This document shows, in pieces, positions 27,567 through 37,186 of a stretch of DNA of 64,000 nucleotides (positions within the stretch are counted from its first letter, which is position 1; every line of letters begins with the position of its first letter). Location of the stretch: the NCBI RefSeq assembly GCF_016925635.1, contig NZ_CP070490.1:4470001-4534000 (forward strand), in the 5' to 3' direction. The stretch is from Lysinibacillus fusiformis. Its GTDB lineage: Bacteria > Bacillota > Bacilli > Bacillales_A > Planococcaceae. The notes beneath the pieces are model-generated. The model saw nothing but the letters and a program-made list of their open reading frames with translations, did no database searches and had not been told where the DNA came from. The translations under genes and the position numbers were made by a program.

Positions 27567-28529
27567 TTATTGATATTCCTTTACTATTTTCATCTCGACG
27601 ATATCTTTATAATCAATGAACGGCTGAGTGTCATCGTTCCCAATCGCCTGTCTATACTGTACTTCTACTCGATCGCCAACTGATAGTGTTTTCGGGACAT
27701 CCACTAGAGGGAACCATGTACCATTGCTATGTTTTTGCACTAATTCATCTACAGATTTTTGACCAATCTCGCTTTCCAGGACACCTGAGACAACTAAAAA
27801 CTCATGTTCCTTAATTGCTAAGACCGTTCCACTTCTGATGAGCTTCATTTGGCTGTCCTTTTCTGGGATTTTATATTTTTCTCGTAAGGAGGCAATGTCT
27901 TGAAGATAATGTTGCTCTAAATAATTCATGGCTTCTTGCTCAACAAGCCATGTACGAATTGGATAACTTACATCCTTATAATCGGCTTTGCTTGCCTCCC
28001 ATAATAAGTTAACTGTGGCCATTTTATAAGCGATTGGCATTGCATATTTAGCAGAAAACTCTTCTTTTGTGATTTGTAGCATTTGTAATCGTTCATCCAT
28101 TGTTGGCTGAGTTTCATTGCTAAATCCCTCCATAATCAGCTCTAGCTCTTTATCTACTTGCTCCTGTGAGGGGATTAACTTCCTTGATTGCGCATAAGCA
28201 AAAGTCGATTCAAGATATAAAAAACTATCAAAACTTGCCTTATAGAGACGATATTTTCCATTCATATAAGCATCCTTTTGTAAATATAGCTCTATAATCC
28301 GCTCATCTAATACTTTGGGAATCTTAGATGCTTGCTGTTGTGGATCATTGTATTGCTGGTATATAAACAGCCCTATGCAGATACTTAAAATCATAGCCAA
28401 AACGCCATATGGCCAACGTTTAGCAGATTTTTTTTCATGGCGTTGTTGTAAATGCTGGACCACATTTGTCATCACACGCTTTTTGCTTTCTGATAAATCC
28501 CTTAATACGCGAACATCCACTTTACTCAT
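27567..28529 (-). CDS. Membrane-anchored putative anti-sigma factor
   Basis: 320 aa: a cytoplasmic N-terminus of about 40 residues, one transmembrane segment (WPYGVLAMILSICIGLFIYQQY) and a large extracellular domain. No zinc-binding ZAS motif is visible. Its start at 28529 overlaps the sigma gene stop by eight bases and has GGGAGG nine bases upstream, the coupling typical of ECF sigma/anti-sigma pairs. The anti-sigma role is inferred from position and topology only. Confidence 0.65.
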   Translation of the reverse strand: MSKVDVRVLRDLSESKKRVMTNVVQHLQQRHEKKSAKRWPYGVLAMILSICIGLFIYQQYNDPQQQASKIPKVLDERIIELYLQKDAYMNGKYRLYKASFDSFLYLESTFAYAQSRKLIPSQEQVDKELELIMEGFSNETQPTMDERLQMLQITKEEFSAKYAMPIAYKMATVNLLWEASKADYKDVSYPIRTWLVEQEAMNYLEQHYLQDIASLREKYKIPEKDSQMKLIRSGTVLAIKEHEFLVVSGVLESEIGQKSVDELVQKHSNGTWFPLVDVPKTLSVGDRVEVQYRQAIGNDDTQPFIDYKDIVEMKIVKEYQ

Positions 28530-29040
28530 GCAGGAGCACCTCCCATTCAACATGCTGTAACTGTAGCTTTAATAACTCTCGCCCACGACGTAGCCTTGTT
28601 TTGACTGTGCTTTCAGGAATAGTTAACAGCTCTGCAATGTCCACAACAGGCATTTCTTCAAAATAAAAATGTATAATGACCTCACGCTGCTTGAATGGGA
28701 GAGCTAGAATCGCATTTTCAATCAAAGTACGTTCATCTTGCTGTACAAGCATATCTCTTCTCGTGACGGTTTGCTTCGGAAAAATCTTCTGTTGAACTTG
28801 AATTTTCCGATAGGTCCAGCTGCGTAAATAATCTTTACTTCGATTACTAACTAATTTCGATAAATAAGCCTTTAGCTCACCACGTTCCTCATAGTTTTGC
28901 TGATTATCATAGAATTTAATAAAGACATCTTGTACGATATCTTCAGCGCTTTGTAAATCTCTAACATAATAAAAGGCAAGACGAATAAGCCTCTCTGTAT
29001 GCTGTTCCATTATTCTTTCCAGTTCATGAATTGGCAACAT
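28522..29040 (-). CDS. ECF-type RNA polymerase sigma factor
   Basis: 172-aa extracytoplasmic-function sigma factor. Region 2 includes RLAFYYVRDLQSAEDIVQDVFIKFY, and region 4 ALPFKQREVIIHFYFEEMPVVDIAELLTIPESTVKTRLRRGREL (quoted in part). It would redirect RNA polymerase to a small stress regulon, probably including its own promoter, and be held by the adjacent membrane protein. The inducing signal is not apparent. Confidence 0.9.
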   Translation of the reverse strand: MLPIHELERIMEQHTERLIRLAFYYVRDLQSAEDIVQDVFIKFYDNQQNYEERGELKAYLSKLVSNRSKDYLRSWTYRKIQVQQKIFPKQTVTRRDMLVQQDERTLIENAILALPFKQREVIIHFYFEEMPVVDIAELLTIPESTVKTRLRRGRELLKLQLQHVEWEVLLHE

Positions 29041-29101
29041 TCTTCCTCCTCTCTACCCTATAAACGGTGCTTACGGCTTCGAGGTTTGCTTTTTTTATCA
29101 T

Positions 29102-29545
29102 TTACCCCAAATCATTGTCAGCAAATGGTGTAATCACCTGTTTTTCCGTTGAAGATAGCACGATATTAGTAGAAGGCGTGCCATAGGGCATAGCCGCATC
29201 AATAAATTGTTCTAATGTTTCTACTGAATAGGTCGCTAGTTGAACAATATAACTAATCTCCCCTGCCACCCGATAGCATGCCAAAACATCAGGATGGGCA
29301 TTACAAAAGGAAGAAAGACTTTTACAGTCAATGGATTTAAATAAAATAATGGCTTCAATCGTACGTTCCATCTTTTTCAAATTTACCTTTGCATGATAGC
29401 CTTCAATCACACCTTGCTCCTCCAGCTTTTTGACTCTTTCAATAACGGCAGGAGAGGATAAATGAACGGTAGTGGCTAATTCCTTCATCGAGATTTTGGC
29501 ATTTTGCTGTAACTGCTGTAAAATTTGTGTATCAATATGATCCAT
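29102..29545 (-). CDS. Lrp/AsnC family transcriptional regulator
   Basis: 147 aa: N-terminal helix-turn-helix (AKISMKELATTVHLSSPAVIERVKKLEEQG) and a C-terminal RAM/ligand domain (ACYRVAGEISYIVQLATYSVETLEQFI). Such regulators form octamers and respond to amino acids. It is divergent from a DJ-1 family gene about 140 bases away, which may be its target. Confidence 0.9.
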   Translation of the reverse strand: MDHIDTQILQQLQQNAKISMKELATTVHLSSPAVIERVKKLEEQGVIEGYHAKVNLKKMERTIEAIILFKSIDCKSLSSFCNAHPDVLACYRVAGEISYIVQLATYSVETLEQFIDAAMPYGTPSTNIVLSSTEKQVITPFADNDLG

Positions 29546-29686
29546 GGTCCATCACCTTTCTAAATCAATCATTTAGGACATAATACCTTTTCAAATAAAG
29601 TTTTTTACCTAAAATCCATTATACAGCGTATGTAATCTTTTATCCCTTTTGTTTACAATAAAAGCAATAAAGGAGGCAAAACAAAC

Positions 29687-30271
29687 ATGAAAAAAATATT
29701 ATTACTATTAGCAAATGGCTTTGAAGCGGTGGAAGCAAGCGTCTTTACTGATGTGCTAGGCTGGAATAAATGGGAAGGTGATGGGACGACAGAGGTGGTT
29801 ACAGTCGGCTTGCATGAACAGCTACAATGCACATGGAATTTTAAAGTCACTCCTGAGAAATTGCTCCATGAAATTAATTTAGAGGAATTTGATACCTTAG
29901 CGATTCCAGGTGGCTTTGAGGAAGCGGGATTTTATGAGGATGCCTTTAGCAAGGAATTTCAGGCAGTCGTTCGCCACTTTGATGAGCACAAAAAACCGAT
30001 TGCAACAATCTGTGTAGCTTCCCTTATTTTAGGACATAGTGGGATTCTTCAGCAACGTCAAGCAACTACCTATAATCATCCAACAAGTAAACGTTTAGCA
30101 CAGCTAAAAGGCTATGGCGCAACTATTGTCAACGAGCGCATTGTGCAAACAGATCATATTATCACCTCCTCCAATCCAGGAACAGCTTTTGATGTTGCCT
30201 TTCGTTTACTAGAAACACTGACGTCTGCTACAAACACAGCGAAAGTAAAAGAATTAATGGGTTTCCACTAA
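29687..30271 (+). CDS. DJ-1/PfpI family protein
   Basis: 194-aa cytoplasmic protein of the DJ-1/ThiJ/PfpI superfamily. The N-terminal MKKILLLLANGFEAVEASVFTDVL strand with the conserved Glu, the LAIPGGFEE turn and the nucleophile Cys109 in ATICVAS identify it. Members include glyoxalases, deglycases and chaperones; the specific activity is unknown. AAAGGAGG precedes the ATG, and it ends in a strong terminator. Confidence 0.85.
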   Translation: MKKILLLLANGFEAVEASVFTDVLGWNKWEGDGTTEVVTVGLHEQLQCTWNFKVTPEKLLHEINLEEFDTLAIPGGFEEAGFYEDAFSKEFQAVVRHFDEHKKPIATICVASLILGHSGILQQRQATTYNHPTSKRLAQLKGYGATIVNERIVQTDHIITSSNPGTAFDVAFRLLETLTSATNTAKVKELMGFH

Positions 30272-30276
30272 AGCAT

Positions 30277-30322
30277 AAAAAAGTAGGTTTACGCCAATAT
30301 ACTTGGCATAAACCTACTTTTT
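30277..30322. terminator. Bidirectional terminator
   Basis: Long stem: AAAAAGTAGGTTTACGCCAA pairs with TTGGCATAAACCTACTTTTT, one mismatch and 5-base loop, between convergent DJ-1 and SLH genes. Confidence 0.9.
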
Positions 30323-30325
30323 GTA

Positions 30326-31816
30326 TTATTTGCTTACTGGTGCTGTTTCTGATGCGCTAAAATCCATTTCCTTTGCGTTGTCTAGCACATCTTTTGGAAT
30401 CGTAATCGTTGTTACCGCATTGAAATCATGATATTTGATCGTTGTTTGCTGTCTTGTTTTGATCGAATTGCCTTCTACTTGCATCTTTAATGTCATATCC
30501 ATAGCAATTTCTTCTACATCGAATGTTTCTTTATTAATCAATAATTTATATGTGAGACCATCAAAGGAAATATTGCCTAATTGTGCCTCTAAATCAGCAT
30601 CCATTCCTAAATCCATTGCGCCAAGCTGTTGCTTCACTAGTTCTGTGAATTTATCGCCAGCGCCCTTTAGAGTTAATTCATAACGGTTTGCTGTTTCAAC
30701 TAATGTGAAATCTTCAGCAAATGCTTGTAGCATCTCCAATTGTTCTGTTGCATCTGGCTGCATCCCTGTTTGGCTCAGTACATCTTCAAATAATTGTTTC
30801 GGGAACTTTACCCAAGCCTTTTGTTCTGCCTCATACATATACATACCATCTTTAGCTGTCATATACATTTTAATCGGCAAATTGATCGCTTCACCACTTG
30901 TTGGATCTGTTAATGACATTGTACCATCCGCAAAGAATTGCATCGGCTCTGTCACAATTTCCATCTTCATGTTGCCTTTAGAATCCATTTTCATGGTTTC
31001 CTTACCATCGTTTGCCTCCACTGACTGAGAGATTGTCATGGTAGCCTTCATGCTTTTTAGCTCTTTTTGCTTAGCTAATGTTTTCGTAAACACTTCCTCT
31101 AACAAAGCACTATCCTTTGTTGTCGTAGGTTGTTCTTCCGTTACCTGCTCCTCTGTAGGTTTTTCCTCTTTTTCTTCCGTTGTAGGCTTTGTAACCTCAG
31201 CTAAGCCTAATGCGTTTACAATAAATGTCGCTAACTGACCACGTGTAACATTTTTATCTACACCAAATTCTGTGGCAGAAACACCCTTCGCAATACCTGC
31301 CTCATACAGGGCTGTTACTGCATCTGCGAATGGACTATTTTGTTGTACATCTGTAAATGGACTTTTGCCTTCTGCTGTTAAACCTGCAGCCTCTGCTACC
31401 ATTATCGCCATTTGACCACGAGTAATCGTGTCATCTGGACGGAATGTATCATCCTCGTAGCCTTGTACAACCCCAAGATTAACTAATGTAACGATCGCTT
31501 TATAGAATGGGCTAGATGAATCGACATCCTTGAAATTTGGATTCTCTACAGTCATATCCGTTGTTGTTAGTTGGAAAGCCCTTGCTATCATCTTCGCCGC
31601 CTGTCCACGTGTTACGTCCTGTGAAGGCTTAAATGTACCATCTGGAAAACCATTAATAATATCTTTTGCATGTAATGTGGAAATACTGTTAAAATGCGCA
31701 TAATCTTTGCTCACATCTGAAAATGGACTTGCAGCCGAAACAGGTACTACCGCAACAGCTGTAATCGCCATTGCCGCTGTTGCCACTGTATAAAGCTTAT
31801 GTTTTTTCTTTGTCAT
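30326..31816 (-). CDS. S-layer homology domain surface protein
   Basis: 496 aa exported protein. Residues 1-28 are a signal peptide (AMAITAVAVVPVSA). Three SLH motifs follow, at about 30-75, 92-135 and 155-200, with GFPDGTFKPSQDVTRGQ, GYEDDTFRPDDTITRGQM and a more diverged third, anchoring the protein to cell-wall polymer. An acidic Thr/Glu-rich linker (about 205-235) leads to a C-terminal domain resembling DUF6612 lipoprotein-like domains (KSMKATMTISQSVEA). Function beyond wall attachment is unknown. Confidence 0.85.
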   Translation of the reverse strand: MTKKKHKLYTVATAAMAITAVAVVPVSAASPFSDVSKDYAHFNSISTLHAKDIINGFPDGTFKPSQDVTRGQAAKMIARAFQLTTTDMTVENPNFKDVDSSSPFYKAIVTLVNLGVVQGYEDDTFRPDDTITRGQMAIMVAEAAGLTAEGKSPFTDVQQNSPFADAVTALYEAGIAKGVSATEFGVDKNVTRGQLATFIVNALGLAEVTKPTTEEKEEKPTEEQVTEEQPTTTKDSALLEEVFTKTLAKQKELKSMKATMTISQSVEANDGKETMKMDSKGNMKMEIVTEPMQFFADGTMSLTDPTSGEAINLPIKMYMTAKDGMYMYEAEQKAWVKFPKQLFEDVLSQTGMQPDATEQLEMLQAFAEDFTLVETANRYELTLKGAGDKFTELVKQQLGAMDLGMDADLEAQLGNISFDGLTYKLLINKETFDVEEIAMDMTLKMQVEGNSIKTRQQTTIKYHDFNAVTTITIPKDVLDNAKEMDFSASETAPVSK

Positions 31817-31991
31817 AATTAATCGTCCCCCGTTTATGTAAATTTTAATGCTTACCTATTAATTTTATCGAATGGAAGGGGAAAATGCTAGGTTAGTTGG
31901 AAATTAAATTATAATTATCCATTATATCCGTCATTTGGTTCGATTTATCCATATTTTGGCCACTTCTATCCATCACTTTCTCAAGAAATAA

Positions 31992-32021
31992 AAAAACCGA
32001 CCTCCTAAGAGATCGGTTTTT
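31992..32021 (-). terminator. Terminator of aconitase gene
   Basis: AAAAACCGA pairs with TCGGTTTTT with a partly paired interior (CTC/GAG); on the minus strand it ends in a T run, 11 bases after the aconitase stop. Confidence 0.8.
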
Positions 32022-32031
32022 ATGGTGATGA

Positions 32032-34737
32032 TTACTCAGCAGCTTTTGCGCGTAGAACCATTTGTAGGATACCACCGTGACGGTAGTAGTCTACTTCTAC
32101 TTCTGAGTCGAAACGAGCTAAAGCTTGGAAAGTTTTAACTGTACCGTCTTCAGATTTAGCAGTTACTGTTAAGATTTCACGTGGTTTCACGTTGTCAGTA
32201 ATGTTTACAGAGATTTCTTCTTTACCAGTTAAGCCTAATGTATCAGCAGATTCACCTGGCATAAATTGAAGTGGAAGAACACCCATCATTACTAGGTTAG
32301 AACGGTGGATACGCTCGTAAGATTGTGCGATTACAGTTTTCACGCCAAGTAGGAATGTACCTTTCGCAGCCCAGTCACGAGAAGAACCCATACCGTAGTC
32401 GTTACCAGCAAGTACGACTAAGCCAGTACCTTGCTCTTGGTATTTCATACATGCGTCATAGATGTACTCTACTTCGCCTGTTGGCCAGTAAGTAGTAAAT
32501 CCACCCTCTGTACCAGGAGCCACTTGGTTACGGATACGGATGTTTGCAAATGTACCACGCATCATTACTTCGTGGTTACCACGACGAGAACCGTAAGAGT
32601 TGAAGTCACGGATTGCAACACCGTTTTCAATTAAATATTTACCTGCAGGTGTATCTTTACCGATTGCACCAGCTGGAGAAATATGGTCAGTTGTGATTGA
32701 GTCACCAAACTTCGCCATAATGCGTAAGCCGTCTAAGCCTTTAATAGCTTCTGGCTCTTTTGCAAGACCTTGGAAGAATGGTGGGTTTTGGATGTAAGTT
32801 GATTTGTCATCAAATGTGTAAAGAGACTCAGTTGATGTTTCAATTGCATTCCATTTTTCGTTCGCTGTGAATACAGTTTCGTATTCTTTTTGGAATAACT
32901 CACGGTTAACAACAGTACCTAATACTGCGTTAACTTCTTCAGTTGAAGGCCAGATATCAGCGAAGAATACTTCGTTACCATCTTTGTCTTTACCGAATGA
33001 ATCTTTTTGTAGATCGATATCCACTGTACCAGCAAGTGCATAAGCAACAACAAGTGGTGGAGAAGCTAAGTAGTTAGCTTTTACAAGTGGGTGTACACGA
33101 CCTTCAAAGTTACGGTTACCAGAAAGAACTGAAGTTACGAATAAGTCATTTTCTTTAATTGCATCTTCGATTTCAGGTAATAATGGACCTGAGTTACCAA
33201 TACATGTTGTACAACCGTAACCTACAGTGTTGAAACCGATTTGGTCAAGGTACGTTTGTAAACCTGAATCTTCAAGGTAACCAGTTACAACTTTAGAACC
33301 TGGTGCTAAAGAAGTTTTTACCCATTTCGGCACTGTAAGACCTTTTTCTACAGCTTTTTTCGCCACTAAGCCCGCAGCAATCAATACGTATGGGTTAGAT
33401 GTGTTTGTACAAGAAGTGATGGCAGCAATTGCAACAGCACCTGTTGGAATTTCTACATCGCCTTCAGCGAATTTCGCTACAGAAGTTTTTGCGAATTCAT
33501 CTTCTGTTAAACCGAAACCTTGTGTACCTTGTGGTGCCACTACTGCTTCTTTGTAACGAGAACGCATTTGAGATAGTGGAATTAAGTCTTGTGGACGTTT
33601 TGGACCAGAAAGGTTTGGTTCGATTTCAGCTAAGTTTACTTCTAAAACATCAGTGTAAACTGGCTCTAATGTTGGATTGAAGAACATGTGGTTCGCTTTT
33701 AAGTAAGCTTCTACAACCGCGATGTGCTCTTCGTCACGACCAGTTAAACGCATGTAGTTTAATGATTCTTCGTCAATTGCGAAGTAACCACATGTAGCAC
33801 CATATTCAGGAGCCATGTTAGAAATTGTCGCACGGTCAGCTAGTGGTAATTTAGATACGCCAGGTCCGAAGAACTCAACGAATTTACCAACTACGCCACG
33901 TTGACGTAATACTTGTGTTACTTTTAATGCTAAGTCAGTAGCAGTTGTTCCGTTTGGAAGATCGCCAACTAATTTAACACCAATAACTTCTGGAATTGGG
34001 AAGTATGAAGGCTGACCAAGCATACCTGCTTCAGCTTCGATACCACCTACGCCCCATCCAAGAACGCCGATACCGTTGATCATTGTTGTATGAGAGTCAG
34101 TACCTACTACTGAATCTGGGAATGTTTCGAATGTGCCATCAGCATTTTCGTTAACGTGTACAACTGGAGCTAAGTACTCTAAGTTTACTTGGTGAACGAT
34201 ACCTGTTGCTGGTGGTACAGCACGGAAGTTATTGTAAGCAGTTTGAGCCCATTTTAAGAAGTTATAACGCTCAGCGTTACGTTCGAATTCTAGGTCCATG
34301 TTTGCTTGTAATGCAGATGCATTACCGTATTTGTCAACTTGTACTGAGTGGTCAATTACAAGGTCAACTGGAATAGCAGGGTTGATTTTGCTTGGGTCGC
34401 CGCCCATTTCCTTCATTGCAGAACGAAGAGATGCAAGGTCAACAACTACTGGTACACCAGTAAAGTCTTGTAATACAACGCGAGAAGGTTTGAATGGTAC
34501 TTCTGCTTCTGGGTCAGCACCGTTACCCCATTTTGCTAATTCGTTTACGTGTTCTTCTTTAATTACATACGCATCATATTGACGTAAAACAGATTCTAAT
34601 AATACTTTAATTGAATAAGGAAGGTTTGAAACTTTTGCAACGCCAGCTTTTTCAATCGCAGCTAAATCATAGTAATTGTAAGTTTTACCATTCACTTCGA
34701 ATGATGCACGGCTGTTGTGTAAATTACCTTGTGCCAT
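32032..34737 (-). CDS. citB: Aconitate hydratase
   Basis: TCA-cycle enzyme, 901 aa, the usual length of the AcnA/CitB type, which interconverts citrate and isocitrate with a 4Fe-4S cluster. The cluster cysteines lie in [14 protein letters not shown] and [12 protein letters not shown]; the swivelling domain ends with [24 protein letters not shown] precedes the ATG. The upstream promoter with a CcpC-type dyad fits control by citrate, as in B. subtilis. In starvation, members of this family can also bind RNA. Confidence 0.96.
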   Translation of the reverse strand: MAQGNLHNSRASFEVNGKTYNYYDLAAIEKAGVAKVSNLPYSIKVLLESVLRQYDAYVIKEEHVNELAKWGNGADPEAEVPFKPSRVVLQDFTGVPVVVDLASLRSAMKEMGGDPSKINPAIPVDLVIDHSVQVDKYGNASALQANMDLEFERNAERYNFLKWAQTAYNNFRAVPPATGIVHQVNLEYLAPVVHVNENADGTFETFPDSVVGTDSHTTMINGIGVLGWGVGGIEAEAGMLGQPSYFPIPEVIGVKLVGDLPNGTTATDLALKVTQVLRQRGVVGKFVEFFGPGVSKLPLADRATISNMAPEYGATCGYFAIDEESLNYMRLTGRDEEHIAVVEAYLKANHMFFNPTLEPVYTDVLEVNLAEIEPNLSGPKRPQDLIPLSQMRSRYKEAVVAPQGTQGFGLTEDEFAKTSVAKFAEGDVEIPTGAVAIAAITSCTNTSNPYVLIAAGLVAKKAVEKGLTVPKWVKTSLAPGSKVVTGYLEDSGLQTYLDQIGFNTVGYGCTTCIGNSGPLLPEIEDAIKENDLFVTSVLSGNRNFEGRVHPLVKANYLASPPLVVAYALAGTVDIDLQKDSFGKDKDGNEVFFADIWPSTEEVNAVLGTVVNRELFQKEYETVFTANEKWNAIETSTESLYTFDDKSTYIQNPPFFQGLAKEPEAIKGLDGLRIMAKFGDSITTDHISPAGAIGKDTPAGKYLIENGVAIRDFNSYGSRRGNHEVMMRGTFANIRIRNQVAPGTEGGFTTYWPTGEVEYIYDACMKYQEQGTGLVVLAGNDYGMGSSRDWAAKGTFLLGVKTVIAQSYERIHRSNLVMMGVLPLQFMPGESADTLGLTGKEEISVNITDNVKPREILTVTAKSEDGTVKTFQALARFDSEVEVDYYRHGGILQMVLRAKAAE

Positions 34738-34808
34738 TTGCGGATCCCCCTAATATATATCTTTTTGAAAAGGCTTTAAAAATGTGTAGCATCTTTTCTC
34801 CAATACCC

Positions 34809-34837
34809 ATGATAGCGCATTTATATTCATAAGTAAA
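34809..34837 (-). promoter_or_regulatory. citB promoter
   Basis: On the minus strand TTTACT (34832-34837) and TATCAT (34809-34814) are separated by 17 bases, about 70 bases before the aconitase ATG. An ATAA half-site lies between the boxes. Confidence 0.65.
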
Positions 34838-34860
34838 TTACATTAATATTATCTTTTTTG

Positions 34861-34875
34861 ATAAGCATAACTTAT
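34861..34875. promoter_or_regulatory. CcpC-type operator upstream of citB
   Basis: ATAAGCATAACTTAT is an exact ATAA-N7-TTAT dyad, centred about 66 bases upstream of the predicted start point, with a second ATAA half-site between -35 and -10. This is the arrangement described for CcpC at B. subtilis citB. CcpC itself is not in the window. Confidence 0.75.
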
Positions 34876-34977
34876 GACCTTGGTTTCTATCCTGATGTTT
34901 TTAATTTTTTGATGTGCATAATATCAAGGTTTTGTATTAATGAAGGTTTCTATACCTGTCTAACGAAGTGTATCTAA

Positions 34978-35064
34978 ATGTATTTAACTGGGGTACTTTT
35001 TGGGGCACTCGCTGGGGCACCTGTAACTTTTTTTAAAATGGTGCCCCAGTTCGTAAAAATGTAG
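34978..35064 (+). pseudogene. Possible integrase 3'-end remnant near the left prophage boundary
   Basis: A short open frame reads MYLTGVLFGALAGAPVTFFK then MVPQFVKM and stop. The GGGGCA-rich, Gly/Ala-Leu repeats resemble the C-termini of some Bacillus phage tyrosine recombinases encoded next to attP. The DNA has three TGGGGYAC repeats and a perfect 10-bp inverted repeat, CTGGGGCACC (35012-35021) with GGTGCCCCAG (35040-35049). Host genes end and phage-like genes begin here, so it may mark attL. Weak inference; no core repeat can be identified without the right end. Confidence 0.3.
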
Positions 35065-35208
35065 ATAAAGAAGGTTTGGCAGGTACTATTTTATAAGGAA
35101 AGAACGATATAAATTCCCTTAAAGTTAGTATTATTTCTTTGCCACAATCTGTGGGATTTTTATTTTATTTATACACAAACAACACTCTACTATATTAATA
35201 CATTTTTA

Positions 35209-35328
35209 TTATTGTACCTTATAGTGGCTCATCTCGTTTGTAGATGCTAAAGATTTTTGTTTGCTTTCTCTACATTGATTCAGTAATGCATTCGCAATTT
35301 CTTCCAAATTAAATTCATCACGATCCAT
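35209..35328 (-). CDS. Possible small protein, 39 aa
   Basis: A polar, acidic 39-aa frame beginning MDRDEFNLEEIANALLNQ. The ribosome binding site is weak and no family is recognised. It is listed because it is the only plausible frame in 35065-35384, otherwise AT-rich sequence. Confidence 0.3.
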   Translation of the reverse strand: MDRDEFNLEEIANALLNQCRESKQKSLASTNEMSHYKVQ

Positions 35329-35384
35329 GTGTTTGGGCTCTTTTTTCTTTGTTGGTGTTTATTTTGCTATCATATTTGACAGCC

Positions 35385-35606
35385 TTAAAATCTTTCTTTG
35401 AAATTAATACTTATAATATTTTCATCTCTTTGGATCATTCTGATTACGTTGTAACCCTGTGCTCTTAAAAGGTTTAGAGCAACATCATCTGTTAGTGCTT
35501 CATGTTCACGGTGTGTTAAATGTAAGCTTGATAAACCTATTATTGGTACATTATCGGGCTCACGTTTGAATAAAAAGCGTACTGGTACTATTACTTCATA
35601 GCTCAT
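35385..35606 (-). CDS. Small hypothetical phage-end protein, 73 aa
   Basis: 73-aa soluble protein, starting MSYEVIVPVRFLFKREPDN. AAAGGGGTGA ten bases before this ATG picks it over the ATG 72 bases upstream. No family recognised. Lies between the prophage lysis genes and the left boundary, so may be a lysogenic-conversion gene. Confidence 0.55.
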   Translation of the reverse strand: MSYEVIVPVRFLFKREPDNVPIIGLSSLHLTHREHEALTDDVALNLLRAQGYNVIRMIQRDENIISINFKERF

Positions 35607-35752
35607 AATCTTCACCCCTTTTACAAATATTTCTACATATAAGTTTAAATACCCTACCATTAATTCGAATATCAACATTTATTTCTATGTACAAAACATC
35701 CTGATTTTCCCAAAATGGTAAATAGTAGATAGGTATATAGAGGTGAATACAA

Positions 35753-35981
35753 ATGAATAATTGTCCTAATTGTTTAGCCAGTAATCCTTTTAAGAAAGTA
35801 AATAGAGATGTTTGTGAAATGTGAATATTGTAATACAATTTTTGAAGATACTTCAACGAGAAAAATGAGAGACGTGTCAGAGCGAGTACGAAAGGAAGTC
35901 CAAAACAAAGTCACAAACGAAGAAAACATTCGCGCAGCTGAAAAATTCGTTTGGGGTATAGTAGTTCTAATCATTATTTGA
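35753..35981 (+). pseudogene. Frameshifted zinc-ribbon protein with C-terminal membrane segment
   Basis: The first frame reads MNNCPNCLASNPFKKVNRD then stops at 35822; a frame shifted by one base continues with FVKCEYCNTIFEDTSTRKM, a charged helix, and a final hydrophobic segment (FVWGIVVLIII) to 35981. Joined, they give a CxxC...CxxC zinc ribbon plus transmembrane tail, a common small-protein design. The split falls near 35810. It could be a true pseudogene, a sequencing error or, less likely, a programmed shift. Confidence 0.55.
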
Positions 35982-36132
35982 GTTATTATTGACGCAATGT
36001 TATGGAATAATTAATCACTACAATGCCCAGGCTCAAAATAATTTGAGTTTAGTGCTAAGATGGTAGACATAATATACCAAATACAGTACAGTAATTTTAG
36101 GTAAATTAATTTAATTTTACTTTGACACAGGA

Positions 36133-36184
36133 AGCACCTGGGGATAAGTCATCTTTATGATGGCTTTATCCTCAGGTGCTTTTT
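36133..36184 (+). terminator. Long hairpin terminator
   Basis: AGCACCTG and TTATCC arms pair with CAGGTGCT and GGATAA in a long stem with an inner GTCATC/GATGGC part, followed by TTTTT. It lies between the broken zinc-ribbon gene and the small membrane protein. Confidence 0.7.
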
Positions 36185-36197
36185 CATTTGAAAGGAG

Positions 36198-36395
36198 GTG
36201 AAAAATATGCTAGGATTTCTTAAATTATCAGTCTTAGCTTCAATCTTTATATTGGTATCTGCATTAGGGTTAATTTTCCTATGTAACAATTTCATTAGAT
36301 TTAGAAAGAACAGATACTATGACTCACGATTAAAGTTATACTGGGCTGGAGCTATTGTAATTACTATTGGATTAACATTTCTTTTTACCCATTAA
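36198..36395 (+). CDS. Small two-TM membrane protein
   Basis: 65 aa with two membrane segments (LSVLASIFILVSALGLIFLC and LYWAGAIVITIGLTFLF) joined by a basic loop (RFRKNRYYDSRLK). AAAGGAGGTG precedes the ATG. Plus strand, against the phage late operon, with its own terminator, as for a gene expressed in the lysogen. Function unknown; holin-like size, but position and orientation argue against a lysis role. Confidence 0.6.
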   Translation: MKNMLGFLKLSVLASIFILVSALGLIFLCNNFIRFRKNRYYDSRLKLYWAGAIVITIGLTFLFTH

Positions 36396-36402
36396 AAAAC
36401 AT

Positions 36403-36429
36403 TGCCCGATAAGACAATACTATCGGGCA
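36403..36429. terminator. Terminator between small membrane gene and endolysin
   Basis: TGCCCGATA pairs perfectly with TATCGGGCA around a 9-base loop, with A and T runs on both sides; serves the convergent genes. Confidence 0.8.
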
Positions 36430-36466
36430 TGATTTTCTTTCCTATTGTTAAAAAATCTATACCATA

Positions 36467-37186
36467 TTATCGTTGAGAAATAATAATTTTCAAACCTTCA
36501 AAATCGCCACTTGTCATCGTACCTTGGTCGAATTTATCAAGCCATGACTTATCGATTTTCTTTTTATCAACTGCTTGTTTAATGTAGTCACGTACAGCAG
36601 CTTTAGTTGTATCGTTTGTGAATTTCATTGTGTCATCATCCTCCTTAACTATATGCTGTGGTTTGTCCAAGCCATTCAGAATATCCAACTTGAATTGTTT
36701 CTCTGTAATCCCCATGCTTGCTAAATAATCATAAGGATCTATATGCGTTGTTCCTTTAAGATTTTCTGTAATCCATCGATGTGACTTGATACCATTACCA
36801 CTGCCATCAAGTACAACAGGTATTCCAGCCTCTATAGCTAGTTCACGTAACAGCCAAATATAAGCAGCATAATCCTTTTTAAATTGTTCTTTATCATCGG
36901 TACGAGCCAACTCAACTTGTGCATAGCTGAGTGGATTCCCCTTAGGACCACAACCGTATTGCACACGATTAACTGGCGCAATTTGCACGATTCGTCCACC
37001 ACCGCCTACCCAGTGAGACGTAAATGCATTAGCTTTATTTCGGATCATATACGCAATTTCATTTTCTAATGCATCAGGACCGCAATTTTTTGGATTTCCT
37101 GACTCATGAGCAATTACATACTTAACAGCTTCTAATCGTGTGTTTGGTAATCCAGACATTAAGCGTTTTTCAATTTGATAAGTCAT
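36467..37186 (-). CDS. Phage endolysin, N-acetylmuramoyl-L-alanine amidase
   Basis: 239-aa lysis enzyme cutting the amide bond between N-acetylmuramic acid and L-alanine. The Amidase_2 (zinc, PGRP-like) fold spans about 1-165, with candidate ligand His27 in VIAHESG and later histidines in TSHWVGG, SHRWI and THIDP. The C-terminal 75 residues (from DDTMKFTNDTTKAAVRDYI) form a separate domain found at the end of Bacillus phage amidases, probably wall-binding. No signal peptide, so it needs the holin. Its ATG overlaps the holin stop (ATGA). Confidence 0.9.
   Translation of the reverse strand: MTYQIEKRLMSGLPNTRLEAVKYVIAHESGNPKNCGPDALENEIAYMIRNKANAFTSHWVGGGGRIVQIAPVNRVQYGCGPKGNPLSYAQVELARTDDKEQFKKDYAAYIWLLRELAIEAGIPVVLDGSGNGIKSHRWITENLKGTTHIDPYDYLASMGITEKQFKLDILNGLDKPQHIVKEDDDTMKFTNDTTKAAVRDYIKQAVDKKKIDKSWLDKFDQGTMTSGDFEGLKIIISQR

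Noticed and set aside
31893-32075. 60-aa minus-strand ORF overlapping the aconitase end
   Set aside because: Spans the aconitase terminator and gene end, low-complexity, no binding site.
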